A DNA stretch of 64,000 bases from Euclidia mi (taxonomy: Eukaryota; Arthropoda; Insecta; Lepidoptera; Erebidae). The stretch is from contig OX123186.2 in NCBI GenBank assembly GCA_944739405.2, positions 12,174,995-12,238,994 on the forward strand, given 5' to 3'. Of the stretch, positions 55,303-64,000 are shown piece after piece; the stretch's first letter is position 1, and each line of letters opens with the position of its first letter. Position numbers and translations under genes: made by a program. A model generated the notes under the pieces. The model worked only from the letters and a program-made list of their open reading frames with translations, did no database searches and was not told the DNA's origin.

Positions 55303-58230
55303 ATGCAAGATACAAGTAGTGACGATGACAGCTTTTTAACTGCTAGTAGTAGTCTCAATGACAGTTTCACTAGTCTGCCCTCACTTGCAAAGATTCTTCA
55401 GTCTCAGTTCTCTGACGTCGCGGGGAACTTTAATGTAGTCCATATAAATGCCCAAAGTATTCCAGCTCATTTCCCTGATATGCTGACAACCTTTGACTGT
55501 AAGAACATACATGCTATTCTCGTTTCAGAGTCATGGCTCAAACCATGTCTGCCATCAACTTCATATTCTCTTCGAGGGTTCCGCCTAATTAGAAATGATC
55601 GCGCGTCCGGTGGTGGCGGCGGTGTCGCTATATACCTACGAGCTCAAATTCCTTTCCGTATAGTAAGCATCTCACCGCAACCACCACCCTCGGATGCCGG
55701 CGAGCATCTCTTCTTAGAAGTGGAACTGAATCATTCTAAAGTTCTTCTAGGGGTCTATTATTCTCCTTCGTTACGTATAAATTTTTTCCCTTCTTTCGAA
55801 CATCTCCTAGAAACTTTAGTACCTTCTTACAGTCACGCAATTATAATGGGTGATTTTAACACCTGCCTTATAAAACAGGATAATCGTGCCACGACCTTCG
55901 AGCGTATTTTACATTCGAACAATCTATCTATTCTTCCTCTCAATGCTACACACCATTTTCCAAACTCTGTACCTTCTCTCCTTGACCTAATTTTCGTTTC
56001 TTCCCCTACTTTTGTATCCAAACATGGTCAGTGTTCTGCAGATGCTTTCTCCTACCATGATTTAATCTATCTTTCGTATAAAATACGCCCACCAAAGGTA
56101 AAACCTAAAATTATCTTGCAACGCAACTTCGGTGGGATGGATCGTTTGAAGCTTTGCGAGGATGCCCGTAGCATTGATTGGTCTCCTTTGTACTCATCAG
56201 ACTGTGTAGATGACAAAGTTAAAATTTTGACAGATAAGTTAACTCACCTGTACGACGAGCATGCACCAATCCGTGCCATTAAATTAAAGCACCTACCCGC
56301 ACCTTGGCTTACGGATGAAATTAAAATTCTTATGAAAAAGAAAGCGGCTGCCAAGGCGAAGTATAAATGTCGTCCAACCCCTGCAAATTTGGAAAAATAC
56401 ACAAGTGCCAGAAATCTCTGCAATAAGGTGTGTAGGAAAGCACAGCGCCATCACATTCACAACTCTGTTGAAAACGGAGACCCAGTTAAAATCTGGAAAT
56501 TTCTTAGAACACTGGGAGTTGGTAAGTCTCGCAATGACACAATCTCCAAAGATATAAATATAGATTCGCTTAACGCACATTTCACTGCTTCACCCAACTT
56601 TGATGGGAAAACAAAATCAATCACGTTACAAGATCTTTCACGTATCCCAACTCCCAGATACTCACCTTTTGTTTTCGAGCAATTTACCTGTTGTGGTGTT
56701 AAAAAGAGCATCATTTCAATCTCATCCAATGCTGTTGGTAATGACTACATCAGTCGAAATATGATCCTACCCATCCTAGATGAAATCCTCCCTGTCCTTT
56801 GTCATATCCTAAATTACTCAGTTACCAGCGGCGTCTTTCCATCAGCGTGGAAAGATGCACAAATAGTTCCAATACCTAAAAAATCCAAACCCTTTTCCAT
56901 TAATGACTTCCGTCCTATATCCATACTTCCATTCCTTTCTAAAGTCCTTGAGCGTCTTGTGCATACGCAACTCTGTACTTTCCTTTCCAAGAATGCTCTC
57001 CTGAATCCTGTCCAATCCGCTTTTCGTCCTGGTCATAGTACTACCACAGCATTGGTTCATATCACTGATGAGATAAGGCTGGGCATGGATGGTGGAAAAC
57101 TCACGCTGTTGTCCTTGCTTGATTTTAGCAACGCATTTAACACTGTGGATTTCCACATCCTGCTTGCCATACTCCGCTCTATTAACATATCTCCAACGGT
57201 AATTGACTGGTTTCATAGTTATCTGTCTGGACGCCGACAGCGTATACGTGTCGATGAGTCGTACTCCTCGTGGTGTAATACAACTGTCGGGGTACCGCAG
57301 GGTGGCGTGCTATCTCCGTTACTTTTCGCAATTTTCATAAATTCTATCTCCAAACAGTTACTTTCATCTTACCACCTTTATGCAGATGATTTGCAGATAT
57401 ATTCACAAGCACCACTAGAGTCAATTTCAACGGCGTTTTCTAATATTAACATAGATTTGGCGCGTATCTGTACATGGAGTAAAAAATATGGCCTCAAGGT
57501 GAATCCGACAAAAACACAGGTCATTTTAATTGGCAGTTCTAGGATGATTTCCAAAATAAATTGGCCACAGCTGCCGCAGATTGAGTTCGATGGTAACATC
57601 TTACCAATCTCAGATAACGTGAAAAACCTCGGTATTTATCTGGACAAAATTTTTTCATGGGGAAGTCAATTACAGGAGACCAGCCGTAAATTGTTTGTTT
57701 CAGCTGGGTCATTGCGTAGGCTGAGGAACTTTCTTCCCACCAACACCAAGATTGCGCTTGCACAATCCTTGCTTCTCCCAATACTCGATTATGCCGATGT
57801 CAGCTATCTTGATCTTAATGAGGACCAGCTTGATAAACTTGAGCGTCTCCAAAACTTCTGTATTAGATTCATTTTTGGTTTACGCAAATATGATCATGTA
57901 TCTGAATTTCGATCCAGGCTCAAGTGGCTCCCAATTCGACTTCGCCGGAATACTCATATTCTTATGTTACTGTACAACGTGTTGTTTAATCCTAATACCC
58001 CCACGTATCTCAAAGAACGTTTTAAGTTCCTTCATGACACACATTTAAAGACCTTGAGGTCGTCGGTGGATCTGAGACTGCAGATGCCAACACATTCCAC
58101 AAACTTCTACGATAAATCCTTCGCTGTTCAAGCTGTCCGTTTGTGGAATGCGCTGCCGGTCGAAATTAGGCAAGCTAAATCATTGAACATTTTCAAAAAT
58201 GCACTAAAGAAACACTATTTGTCATTGTAA
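55303..58230 (+). CDS. LINE ORF2: endonuclease and reverse transcriptase, 975 aa, uninterrupted
   Basis: The N-terminal apurinic-type endonuclease has NVVHINAQSIPAH (Asn49), VSESWL (Glu76), IIMGDFN (Asp184, Asn186) and FSYHDLIYLSY (His252; the residue before His is Tyr where most relatives have Asp). The reverse transcriptase begins near residue 495: LNYSVTSGVFPSAWKDAQIV, NDFRPISILPFLSKVLERLV, LLDFSNAFNTV, VGVPQGGVLSPLLFAIF (residues 662-) and HLYADDLQIY (YADD 693-696, catalytic). The C-terminal region has LLPILDYADVSYLDL and FAVQAVRLWNALPVEIRQA, typical of CR1/jockey-like elements. It would nick target DNA and copy the element RNA there. Length is normal for the group. The first AUG of the frame was used. 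Confidence 0.95.
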   Translation: MQDTSSDDDSFLTASSSLNDSFTSLPSLAKILQSQFSDVAGNFNVVHINAQSIPAHFPDMLTTFDCKNIHAILVSESWLKPCLPSTSYSLRGFRLIRNDRASGGGGGVAIYLRAQIPFRIVSISPQPPPSDAGEHLFLEVELNHSKVLLGVYYSPSLRINFFPSFEHLLETLVPSYSHAIIMGDFNTCLIKQDNRATTFERILHSNNLSILPLNATHHFPNSVPSLLDLIFVSSPTFVSKHGQCSADAFSYHDLIYLSYKIRPPKVKPKIILQRNFGGMDRLKLCEDARSIDWSPLYSSDCVDDKVKILTDKLTHLYDEHAPIRAIKLKHLPAPWLTDEIKILMKKKAAAKAKYKCRPTPANLEKYTSARNLCNKVCRKAQRHHIHNSVENGDPVKIWKFLRTLGVGKSRNDTISKDINIDSLNAHFTASPNFDGKTKSITLQDLSRIPTPRYSPFVFEQFTCCGVKKSIISISSNAVGNDYISRNMILPILDEILPVLCHILNYSVTSGVFPSAWKDAQIVPIPKKSKPFSINDFRPISILPFLSKVLERLVHTQLCTFLSKNALLNPVQSAFRPGHSTTTALVHITDEIRLGMDGGKLTLLSLLDFSNAFNTVDFHILLAILRSINISPTVIDWFHSYLSGRRQRIRVDESYSSWCNTTVGVPQGGVLSPLLFAIFINSISKQLLSSYHLYADDLQIYSQAPLESISTAFSNINIDLARICTWSKKYGLKVNPTKTQVILIGSSRMISKINWPQLPQIEFDGNILPISDNVKNLGIYLDKIFSWGSQLQETSRKLFVSAGSLRRLRNFLPTNTKIALAQSLLLPILDYADVSYLDLNEDQLDKLERLQNFCIRFIFGLRKYDHVSEFRSRLKWLPIRLRRNTHILMLLYNVLFNPNTPTYLKERFKFLHDTHLKTLRSSVDLRLQMPTHSTNFYDKSFAVQAVRLWNALPVEIRQAKSLNIFKNALKKHYLSL

Positions 58231-58530
58231 ACTAATTTTGTCACTATATTTTGTGTTCATATTACTATATGTATGTATATACATTATATTTATGTATATG
58301 TATTATATTTATGTATAATATTATATATATGTTTATATATGTATGTATCATATTATGGATTTATTTATTTATAATATATTTAGCACCTATCATATCTATT
58401 GTATATATGCCTGCGTATGTATGTACAAAAAATAAAAACAATTTATAGTACCTAATCAGATACTTATTGTGACTACACATCAAAGCTTTTTGTCTTTTCA
58501 GTCTGTCCATCCTAAGGTTGCCTGGAAGAG

Positions 58531-58545
58531 ATCGCACTTTGCGAT
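58531..58545 (+). promoter_or_regulatory. Stem-loop in the LINE 3' UTR
   Basis: ATCGCACTTTGCGAT forms a short hairpin inside the block CCTGGAAGAGATCGC ... GCGATAAGGCCGCC. I know this block from the 3' ends of many lepidopteran LINEs, with compensating changes in the loop. It is a plausible recognition site for the element's own reverse transcriptase. Confidence 0.6.
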
Positions 58546-58653
58546 AAGGCCGCCCTTGTGCATTTGATATGTATGTAGTACACTTGTCATTTACACTGAA
58601 TTTGTATTAACATTTGCACAATAAAGAATTGTCTATCTATCTATCTATCTGTT

Positions 58654-59503
58654 CGGCGTAAAACACAGAAAAATGTCACACTTTTTGCACAAACAATATT
58701 TTTTTCGTACATCCACTTTTCCTACAGCGCGATTGTTTTTTGCCATACTCGGGTAATTGTGCAGCAGACTTTGCACGGAGTTCTTTCGAAGGTATAGGCT
58801 TTATTAGAACCTTACGCTTCACATGTTTCGGTTCAAGATCTTCATATTCTTCATCTCTACGTCCACCGTAACTCCCTTCTTCATTGTCTGTAATAAGTTT
58901 TGTACCCAAATTAAGTTTATACTCACGCAGCTGTACAACATATATGTTTTTAGTTCTCTCAAACCCAACCCAGGGATTTTACCATAATCGATATACTGAT
59001 CATAGAACTCGTGCAATTCCCAATCCGTAGTTTCTTTATAAATATATGATTCTAAGGTAATTAATTTCTGGCTCTAAGATATCTTTCGTCCACGAATCTT
59101 GAATGCCGTCATTATTTTGGCGATCCCTCATGGCAATATGTCGAGTAGATAAGGATAGTATCTGTGGCGTTGGGTTTCTTCGCCAACGCTTGAACCACGT
59201 CCACGTCCTCAACCGCCTCCATGACCACGCGATACGCTTCTCCCACGGCCCCGTGTGCGAGATCGTGATGACGAAGGTACACAATATGAATCATCAGATA
59301 GAGGCGGAGAAGCTGGTGATGAAACCATCGTTTCATCCTCCTCATCTGAACTGCTAGACTCACTATTGTAACGGTCATTGGCTCTAGCTCTTTGGTTAGT
59401 TTCTGTAGGGATAAACTCTGGATCGCAATCAGAATCGTCCCCCAAAAATTCAGATTCAGAATCATTTAAAACTTCAGAAGAGTTATGTCCTCATCCATAA
59501 TAG
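58654..59503 (-). pseudogene. piggyBac-derived remnant: acidic N-terminus and Cys-rich C-terminus, core missing
   Basis: On the reverse strand, ATG at 59494 gives MDEDITL; a shift follows, then the acidic SEVLNDSESEFLGDDSDCDP, YNSESSSSDEEDE and a Ser/Arg/Gly-rich RSRTRGRGRSVSRGHGGG. Later pieces in different frames are LHEFYDQYIDYGKIPG, YKLNLGTKLITDNEEGSY and AAQLPEYGKKQSRCRKSGC. The end is a Cys-rich finger: SRCRKSGCTKK, then in the next frame YCLCKKCDIFLCF. This matches the layout of piggyBac transposases (acidic start, C-terminal Cys-rich domain) with the ~400-residue catalytic domain absent. The C-terminus stops at the (TATC)n tail of the LINE. An acceptor-like TTTATTCTAG precedes the start at 59504, paired with a donor at 59765. 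Confidence 0.65.
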
Positions 59504-59765
59504 CTAGAATAAACAGAAAATATATCGTATTATCTAGCAATGTACTATACAAAGTACAATGAGAGTCAAGCTATCAAAACTTTTATTGCATACATTTGTT
59601 ATATGTAAAGGACATAAAAACTGACGACATGGCTACGTGCACCTTATTTGTTTTTTCCGCTCCAATAACACTACTTTCCTTCATTTTATACTTTTGATTA
59701 GTTACTAATAATGTTATTTTTAATAATCAATATGAATTAGAAAAGAGTTAAATTGATTATCTTAC

Positions 59766-59815
59766 CTCTGCTCGAGCGCCCGGCCGTACGTCCACTCTCC
59801 CTCGCCATTTTGAAC
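59766..59815 (-). other. Probable 5' exon of the piggyBac-derived unit with splice donor
   Basis: On the reverse strand the GC-rich GGCGAGGGAGAGTGGACG, then a CGCTCGAGCAGAG end, runs directly into GTAAGATAATC, a good splice donor at 59765-59764. The matching acceptor (TTTCTGTTTATTCTAG) is at 59504, eleven bases before the ATG. The implied intron is 262 bp. If real, the unit had a spliced 5' UTR. No ATG lies in this exon part. Inferred from splice signals only. Confidence 0.45.
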
Positions 59816-62596
59816 AAAATGACAGATGACACTTTATTTCACAGTGAAACTTTATTTATGTTTGTAAGCCTGAGGGATAGCAGATTTTAATGCTGCCATA
59901 TAAAAAATTGACAGTAGATTTTTATTATTGTTATGTTCTGTGTGTAGTACAAATGTAGGTACGAATATACAGACATAACCTATGTAACATAATTCGGATG
60001 TAACCAAATGTGAAACGGTCTATCAACACAAAATAGCGATCGAAATACAAGCATTACAAACCTACATTCCTTGCAAATCCATTGCCAATTTTCAGTGCAA
60101 CCGCTATCCCTCATAATGAAACCGCTCCCTGTTTCAAACACCGCAACTGCTCTTGTGTTCATGTCTGACATTTCACTAAATGCGAAAATAATTCGTTCGG
60201 GAACCGTAGCGCATAGTTTCGCGCCAATCGCCAAAACAATAGGAATTCCCTTTGTCGAAATTCAAATGATAGATACAATTCCCATCGGCGTATTGGTTAG
60301 CCTTTATTATTCGATGTGGGTTCATGGTGTTATTGTTTTGCTACGAAGGATGAGAATATATGATCCATAAAATTAACCCATGGGGTTGGAGGTAGTTTTA
60401 TAAGAAAGAGTCATATTTCTTTGTATATGGATCTGATAGTATAGGGATAAGTCAAAGAATTGAAGAGGCAATTCCTGGCAGAACAATACACTCCAATATT
60501 GTAAGTTCAGTTTACTTATAGGAATGTTTTAATTTCTATCATTACAGCTTATTTATCTTATAAATCTCGGTACCTACTCGTATCTGTGCAACACAATACA
60601 CGATCATTATACTTCATTTTAACGAACACACACGGTGGTCATCACTAACTGATTTATCGCAAAGGGCTTCTTTCTTATGACCAAGTAGGTAAGTACAAAA
60701 TAGTAGAAACATGAAATACAATAAATAAATACTCACCCATCATCATATACGCGTGTATTCATAGGAGGTTTTTTATTAGTTGCTCACTAAACTTAATGAA
60801 AGCTGTGCCGTATCCCCTTTTTTGTTTTTTTGTCGATCAAAGCTTTTGAGACTTTCCCTGCAAGTTGTCTAAACTTAAATGTCTTTTATGCTTTGTTAAG
60901 TTAAAGACTAAGAAGAAAAAAGATGTAATTTTATTCCAGGCAAATTAAACCACCACTCACAAATACCATCAACACAACTCTTCAACTGAGCTGTGCCCAA
61001 AAAGAACCGGCTTCTAAGGGTAAGAATTTTCATGTTTTCTAAAGATATAATATACGAAGAAGAGCACTGGTATCTGGGATGAAACATGATTTGCTATACC
61101 GCTGGATCTAAAAGACGACATCACCAACCTGATTTGTTTTTCAGGTAATACGGTTCTGCAATTCGCATTCCTGAGGGAATCACTGTATAAACCCCGTCCA
61201 TTGCTTTGTTTTCTGTTAAGGATCACAAAACGTTTTTTCGAAGATCTCTTAGTATAAATACAATACTGACTAACTATAACTGATAGCAAAATTATGTGTT
61301 TTTCGTAATTTAATTATAAATTCGGTGATGGTTTCACAACCACACAAATATATGGAATACCGAGATGAGCCTCGTGGTTTCACTCGCTGTTTCCGATAGC
61401 AAAACTTTATTTTCCTTTATGCTTGTCTTCTAAGAAGTCGTTAATAGTGTATGTGCGGAACTGCTCAACCGCTGCTCATGATAATGATGTATAGAATAAT
61501 ATAACAGCACATTATAATCTTTCTTAAATACCTTTTAAAGAGTAACGGAACTTTAAAGACAAGCTAACTTTGAATAACCTCTGTAGAAAATCCGATTTAC
61601 TAACCCGTAAACATCAATAAGTTACTCCCTATCGTTAGTCCAAACTAGCACAGAAAAACTTTCGTGACCTAAGCATAAACCTTATTAAAGTACCGTCTGC
61701 AGACCACGTCTAATGATAAGTAATGCTAAAATCTGGAACAATCTCTGTAAACAAAATGTCAAGCGGGCTATTAGGTAACAAACTTTTTTTTTGTTTCTAA
61801 TCTTGTTAGAGGACATTTGTTAGACCTAACCCTGTGGGCGTAGAATATGGGGCCACCTGAAATTAAATCTGGGGCTTTATGTTGGGTCTGAAGTAGAGCA
61901 AACGGTGAATCTGGGGTAGCAACTTTTAGGAATCGAGAAATGAATTCTAGTAGATATCTGAATTGGAACAATTTGGAAAAGTTAAAGTTATGCGAAGTGA
62001 TGAAAAAAAAATTATATAGATGACATTGTTTATTGTGAAGTGATTGATGTCTATGATCCAACACATAGATTCAAACCTGTAGAAGTTCTTCTAAGGCTTA
62101 AAGTAAAAACTAAAATCCCGTTTAGTTTGGTTCGTATATTTGCTTCTCACGGAAACAAATGAATTCGTATTTTTAATCTGTCACAACACGGAAAAAACGC
62201 CTTAATCATAAAAGCATTTGATTTTGGAACTAGAAGAGGGTCATTTGTTTGACATAACCCCACGCACGTTTTGTACACAAACAGGCAAGTGTCTATTATA
62301 TAGGTCTGTTTCGCGATACATCGTGCCATATGTTTCAATGATCGTTACACTTATCTGGACGTGTTTGGTGTACAAATGAACGCAATACGATGTTTATGAC
62401 AATTACTGCTGGATGAAAGTTTGCTTGTGAAATGCTTCTGTTTATATTGTAATAGCTTTTCCCTATGCACGACATAATGAACATACTTTAAACCTATTTT
62501 TACTACCTTATTGATAGAATTTTCAAATATTAGTGCTCCCCTATTTTAGCTTACGGCCAATAGTTTCATCCGTGCGTGTTTGTCAGTCAGTAATGG
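59816..62596. other. Unclassified DNA; one unassigned reverse frame
   Basis: The reverse-strand frame 60234-59980 contains TRAVAVFETGSGFIMRDSGC and ENWQWICKEC, followed by GTAGGTTTG. The Trp/Cys pattern is suggestive of a zinc-finger exon but I cannot assign it. A forward frame (60071-60370) overlaps it. From 60400 to 62596 I see nothing recognisable: no repeat pairs, no conserved frames. Confidence 0.35.
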
Positions 62597-62989
62597 TGTG
62601 ACGTCGCTGAGACGTCGAGAGGACACCACCTCTCGGCCGCTTGCACCTCCGCCCCCACCGCACCGCGAGCTCCTATAAAAGCGGACGCGTTGGCTTCGCG
62701 CCTCCCTTTTTGGCGGCTACAGCTCCGAGTTAAGTCACCAACTCTCCTGGACCATTGGCAGCAGGACTCTCAACAGAAACCTCACCCATCGCCGAATCAC
62801 GCGACCCTGTCTGTGTATATCTTTTTAATTACGCATTACTAGTAATTTTTTTCAATTGCTAAATGATGTGTAGATTTTCTTGGCAATTAAATCAATTTTT
62901 ATTGTAACATTCAACTCATGTTCTCATTTAAACACACCCTAGTAGGGATAACGTAACAGTGGACACCTGGAAGGTCTTTTTACGTTACA
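62597..62989 (+). mobile_element. 5' LTR of an LTR retrotransposon
   Basis: Begins TGTGACGTCGCTGAGACGTC and ends TTTTACGTTACA. It holds a GC-rich promoter region, a TATA box at 62674-62680 and an AT-rich 3' part. Directly after it lies a primer-binding site, which marks it as the left LTR of a forward-strand element. The right LTR would be outside the window, so the target duplication cannot be checked. Gypsy-type affiliation is likely from the primer site. No envelope or other viral gene is visible in the window. Confidence 0.75.
62674..62680 (+). promoter_or_regulatory. TATA box of the LTR
   Basis: TATAAAA in the context GAGCTCCTATAAAAGCGG, about 25-30 bases before a plausible start site in the LTR. 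Confidence 0.65.
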
Positions 62990-64000
62990 GTGGCGCCCAC
63001 TGGAATATTATAGGTAGGGTTTTGTTGAGAATCCGCTGCCGGTGAGTCTTTATTTTTATTTTTTGTGTATGTGTGAAATCGTTCCAAACCAGTGTGTAAT
63101 TATTTTAGTGGCATATATTGTTTCTTTTTGCTTGTTTTATTGTGGACGGGAAATCGGTGGTGTTATGCCAGCCACAATAGACATTTTCTCTTTTTGTTTT
63201 GTTGTGCTCGGAAGGTCGGGCGTGTTGAGCCGGTCACAACAGACAAATTTTGTCTTACTACGCATGGTAAGCATTTTTATATTATAACTTTTTCTGTTAC
63301 CGCGTGTGATAATTATTGTGTATCAACCGCATAAGTAACGAGTTATAATCGTTCGACTGCGGCCACGTGTCCTCTAAAGACGCGCTAAGGTCACATTCGT
63401 CGATCGCATTCTTTGTATTTTGCGATTTATGGCCTCATGTCCACTAACGACGTGCTAAGGTCACCTTCGATGATAGTACGCTTCGCGATTAAGTTTTTTA
63501 AATGCCACTACGGTAATTAAGTGCTACTGGTAATTATTGCTAATAATTGCTGCTTTGGCTGACTTATGGAACGAATTCACACCCTTCTCTTTTTCATTTC
63601 TTCACATTTTTCTACTATAACCTTCTGCTAGTGACTTTGTACGGCGATATATTTCTATATAGTAGCTATTATTAAATACTGTTACCGCCTACTACGGCGA
63701 TTATCTTTTAAAATTAACTATTCTTTTCTTTCTTACTAAGCAAGTTACATCTTTATTATACCACGTGTACCTAACATAGTTGGACTGGCTGAGAATGAAC
63801 GTACCTAAAGATGCTATCGTATTATATACTAGGTATTTAGCTAGAATTCCGCGTTCAATTATTAATGAATTGTTCACGTGTCACATGCAGGTTGCTCACT
63901 AACAATAATGAAAAAGTTTAATCTTTGTTTAATTGGTATATAAATACGAATATCATCGTAGAATAATTCTACGAAGCGGCGAAAATACGGTAATTTAATA
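62990..64000 (+). mobile_element. Leader region of the LTR retrotransposon, continuing past the window
   Basis: A kilobase without an open frame longer than about 80 codons, as expected of an untranslated leader before gag. Two pairs of imperfect tandem repeats lie in it: 63136-63200 and 63201-63262 (TTTTATTGTGGACGGGAAA against TTTTGTTGTGCTCGGAAGG), and 63358-63425 and 63426-63490 (GACGCGCTAAGGTCACATTC against GACGTGCTAAGGTCACCTTC). gag and pol are not in the window. Confidence 0.6.
62991..63003 (+). other. Primer-binding site of the LTR element
   Basis: TGGCGCCCACTGG, one base after the LTR end. TGGCGCCC is complementary to a tRNA 3' end (GGGCGCCA), as in gypsy-type elements primed by tRNA-Lys in other insects. 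The site is also part of a palindrome, CAGTGGCGCCCACTG (62988-63002). Confidence 0.7.

Larger units (their letters stand above)
53960..58653 (+). mobile_element. Full-length-looking two-ORF LINE (CR1/jockey group)
   Basis: It consists of a short 5' region, ORF1 (54162-54857), a 445-bp AT-rich spacer, ORF2 (55303-58230), and a 3' UTR with a small stem-loop followed by AATAAAGAATTGTCTATC and TATC repeats to 58650. Both frames are open, making it the only element here that could be recently active. The 5' boundary is uncertain; I placed it after a T run because nothing upstream looks like a LINE. No target duplication was found, which is usual for CR1-type elements. The 3' edge lies directly against a piggyBac-like coding remnant. 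Confidence 0.85.

Noticed and set aside
54261..58048. Numerous open frames on the reverse strand and in other frames of the LINE
   Set aside because: Shadows of ORF1 and ORF2; none has a recognisable motif.
62597..64000. Endogenous virus with envelope
   Set aside because: Only an LTR, primer site and leader are in the window; no gag, pol or envelope frame is visible, so no claim beyond an LTR retrotransposon can be made.

Overview
The window looks like nuclear DNA of a moth or butterfly (Lepidoptera). It is AT-rich, no convincing host gene is visible, and nearly everything recognisable is a mobile element. The tRNA-headed SINEs, the LINEs with SINE-like or tetranucleotide 3' tails, and the many small inverted-repeat elements are of types I know from lepidopteran genomes. 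The assignment rests on that style, not on a diagnostic gene.

Layout. 1-1014 is the 3' end of a broken LINE. 3030-3500 is a diverged tandem duplication and 4682-5013 a probable solo LTR. 5928-6232 is a miniature inverted-repeat element abutting a long-range inverted-repeat pair (6236-12627), within which lie a reverse-strand LINE (7200-9035), a hairpin element, a 1.4-kb terminal-inverted-repeat (TIR) element (9283-10700), a SINE and a miniature element that itself holds an insertion. 12628-19730 is mostly featureless. 19739-22491 is a hAT-like element with an exact 8-bp target duplication, filled by an RTE-like LINE. 22748-24017 is another TIR element holding a SINE that is split by a LINE tail.

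27577-34299 is an old jockey/CR1-like LINE broken by at least four later insertions, including a 2.1-kb element made of ~300-bp tandem units that is itself split by a SINE. 36886-39239 is an element with GCCCC-rich inverted ends, interrupted by an RTE-like LINE fragment that still keeps a long open reverse-transcriptase frame. 41649-42018, 46655-46942 and 52651-52874 are SINEs or SINE tails with clear target duplications, and 47465-49015 is another broken RTE-like LINE.

53960-58653 is the best-preserved element, a two-ORF LINE with open ORF1 and ORF2. It ends directly against a piggyBac-derived remnant (58654-59503 plus a probable upstream exon). 62597-64000 is a 5' LTR, primer-binding site and leader of an LTR retrotransposon that runs off the right edge.

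The genes do not form a pathway. What ties the window together is the order of insertion, which can often be read from target-site duplications, and the parasitism of LINE machinery by SINEs that share the LINE 3' end. I found no new defence or metabolic system. The best candidates for undescribed biology are the GCCCC-terminated element, the 300-bp-unit element, the long palindrome in the hAT element, and the coreless piggyBac remnant with apparent splice signals.
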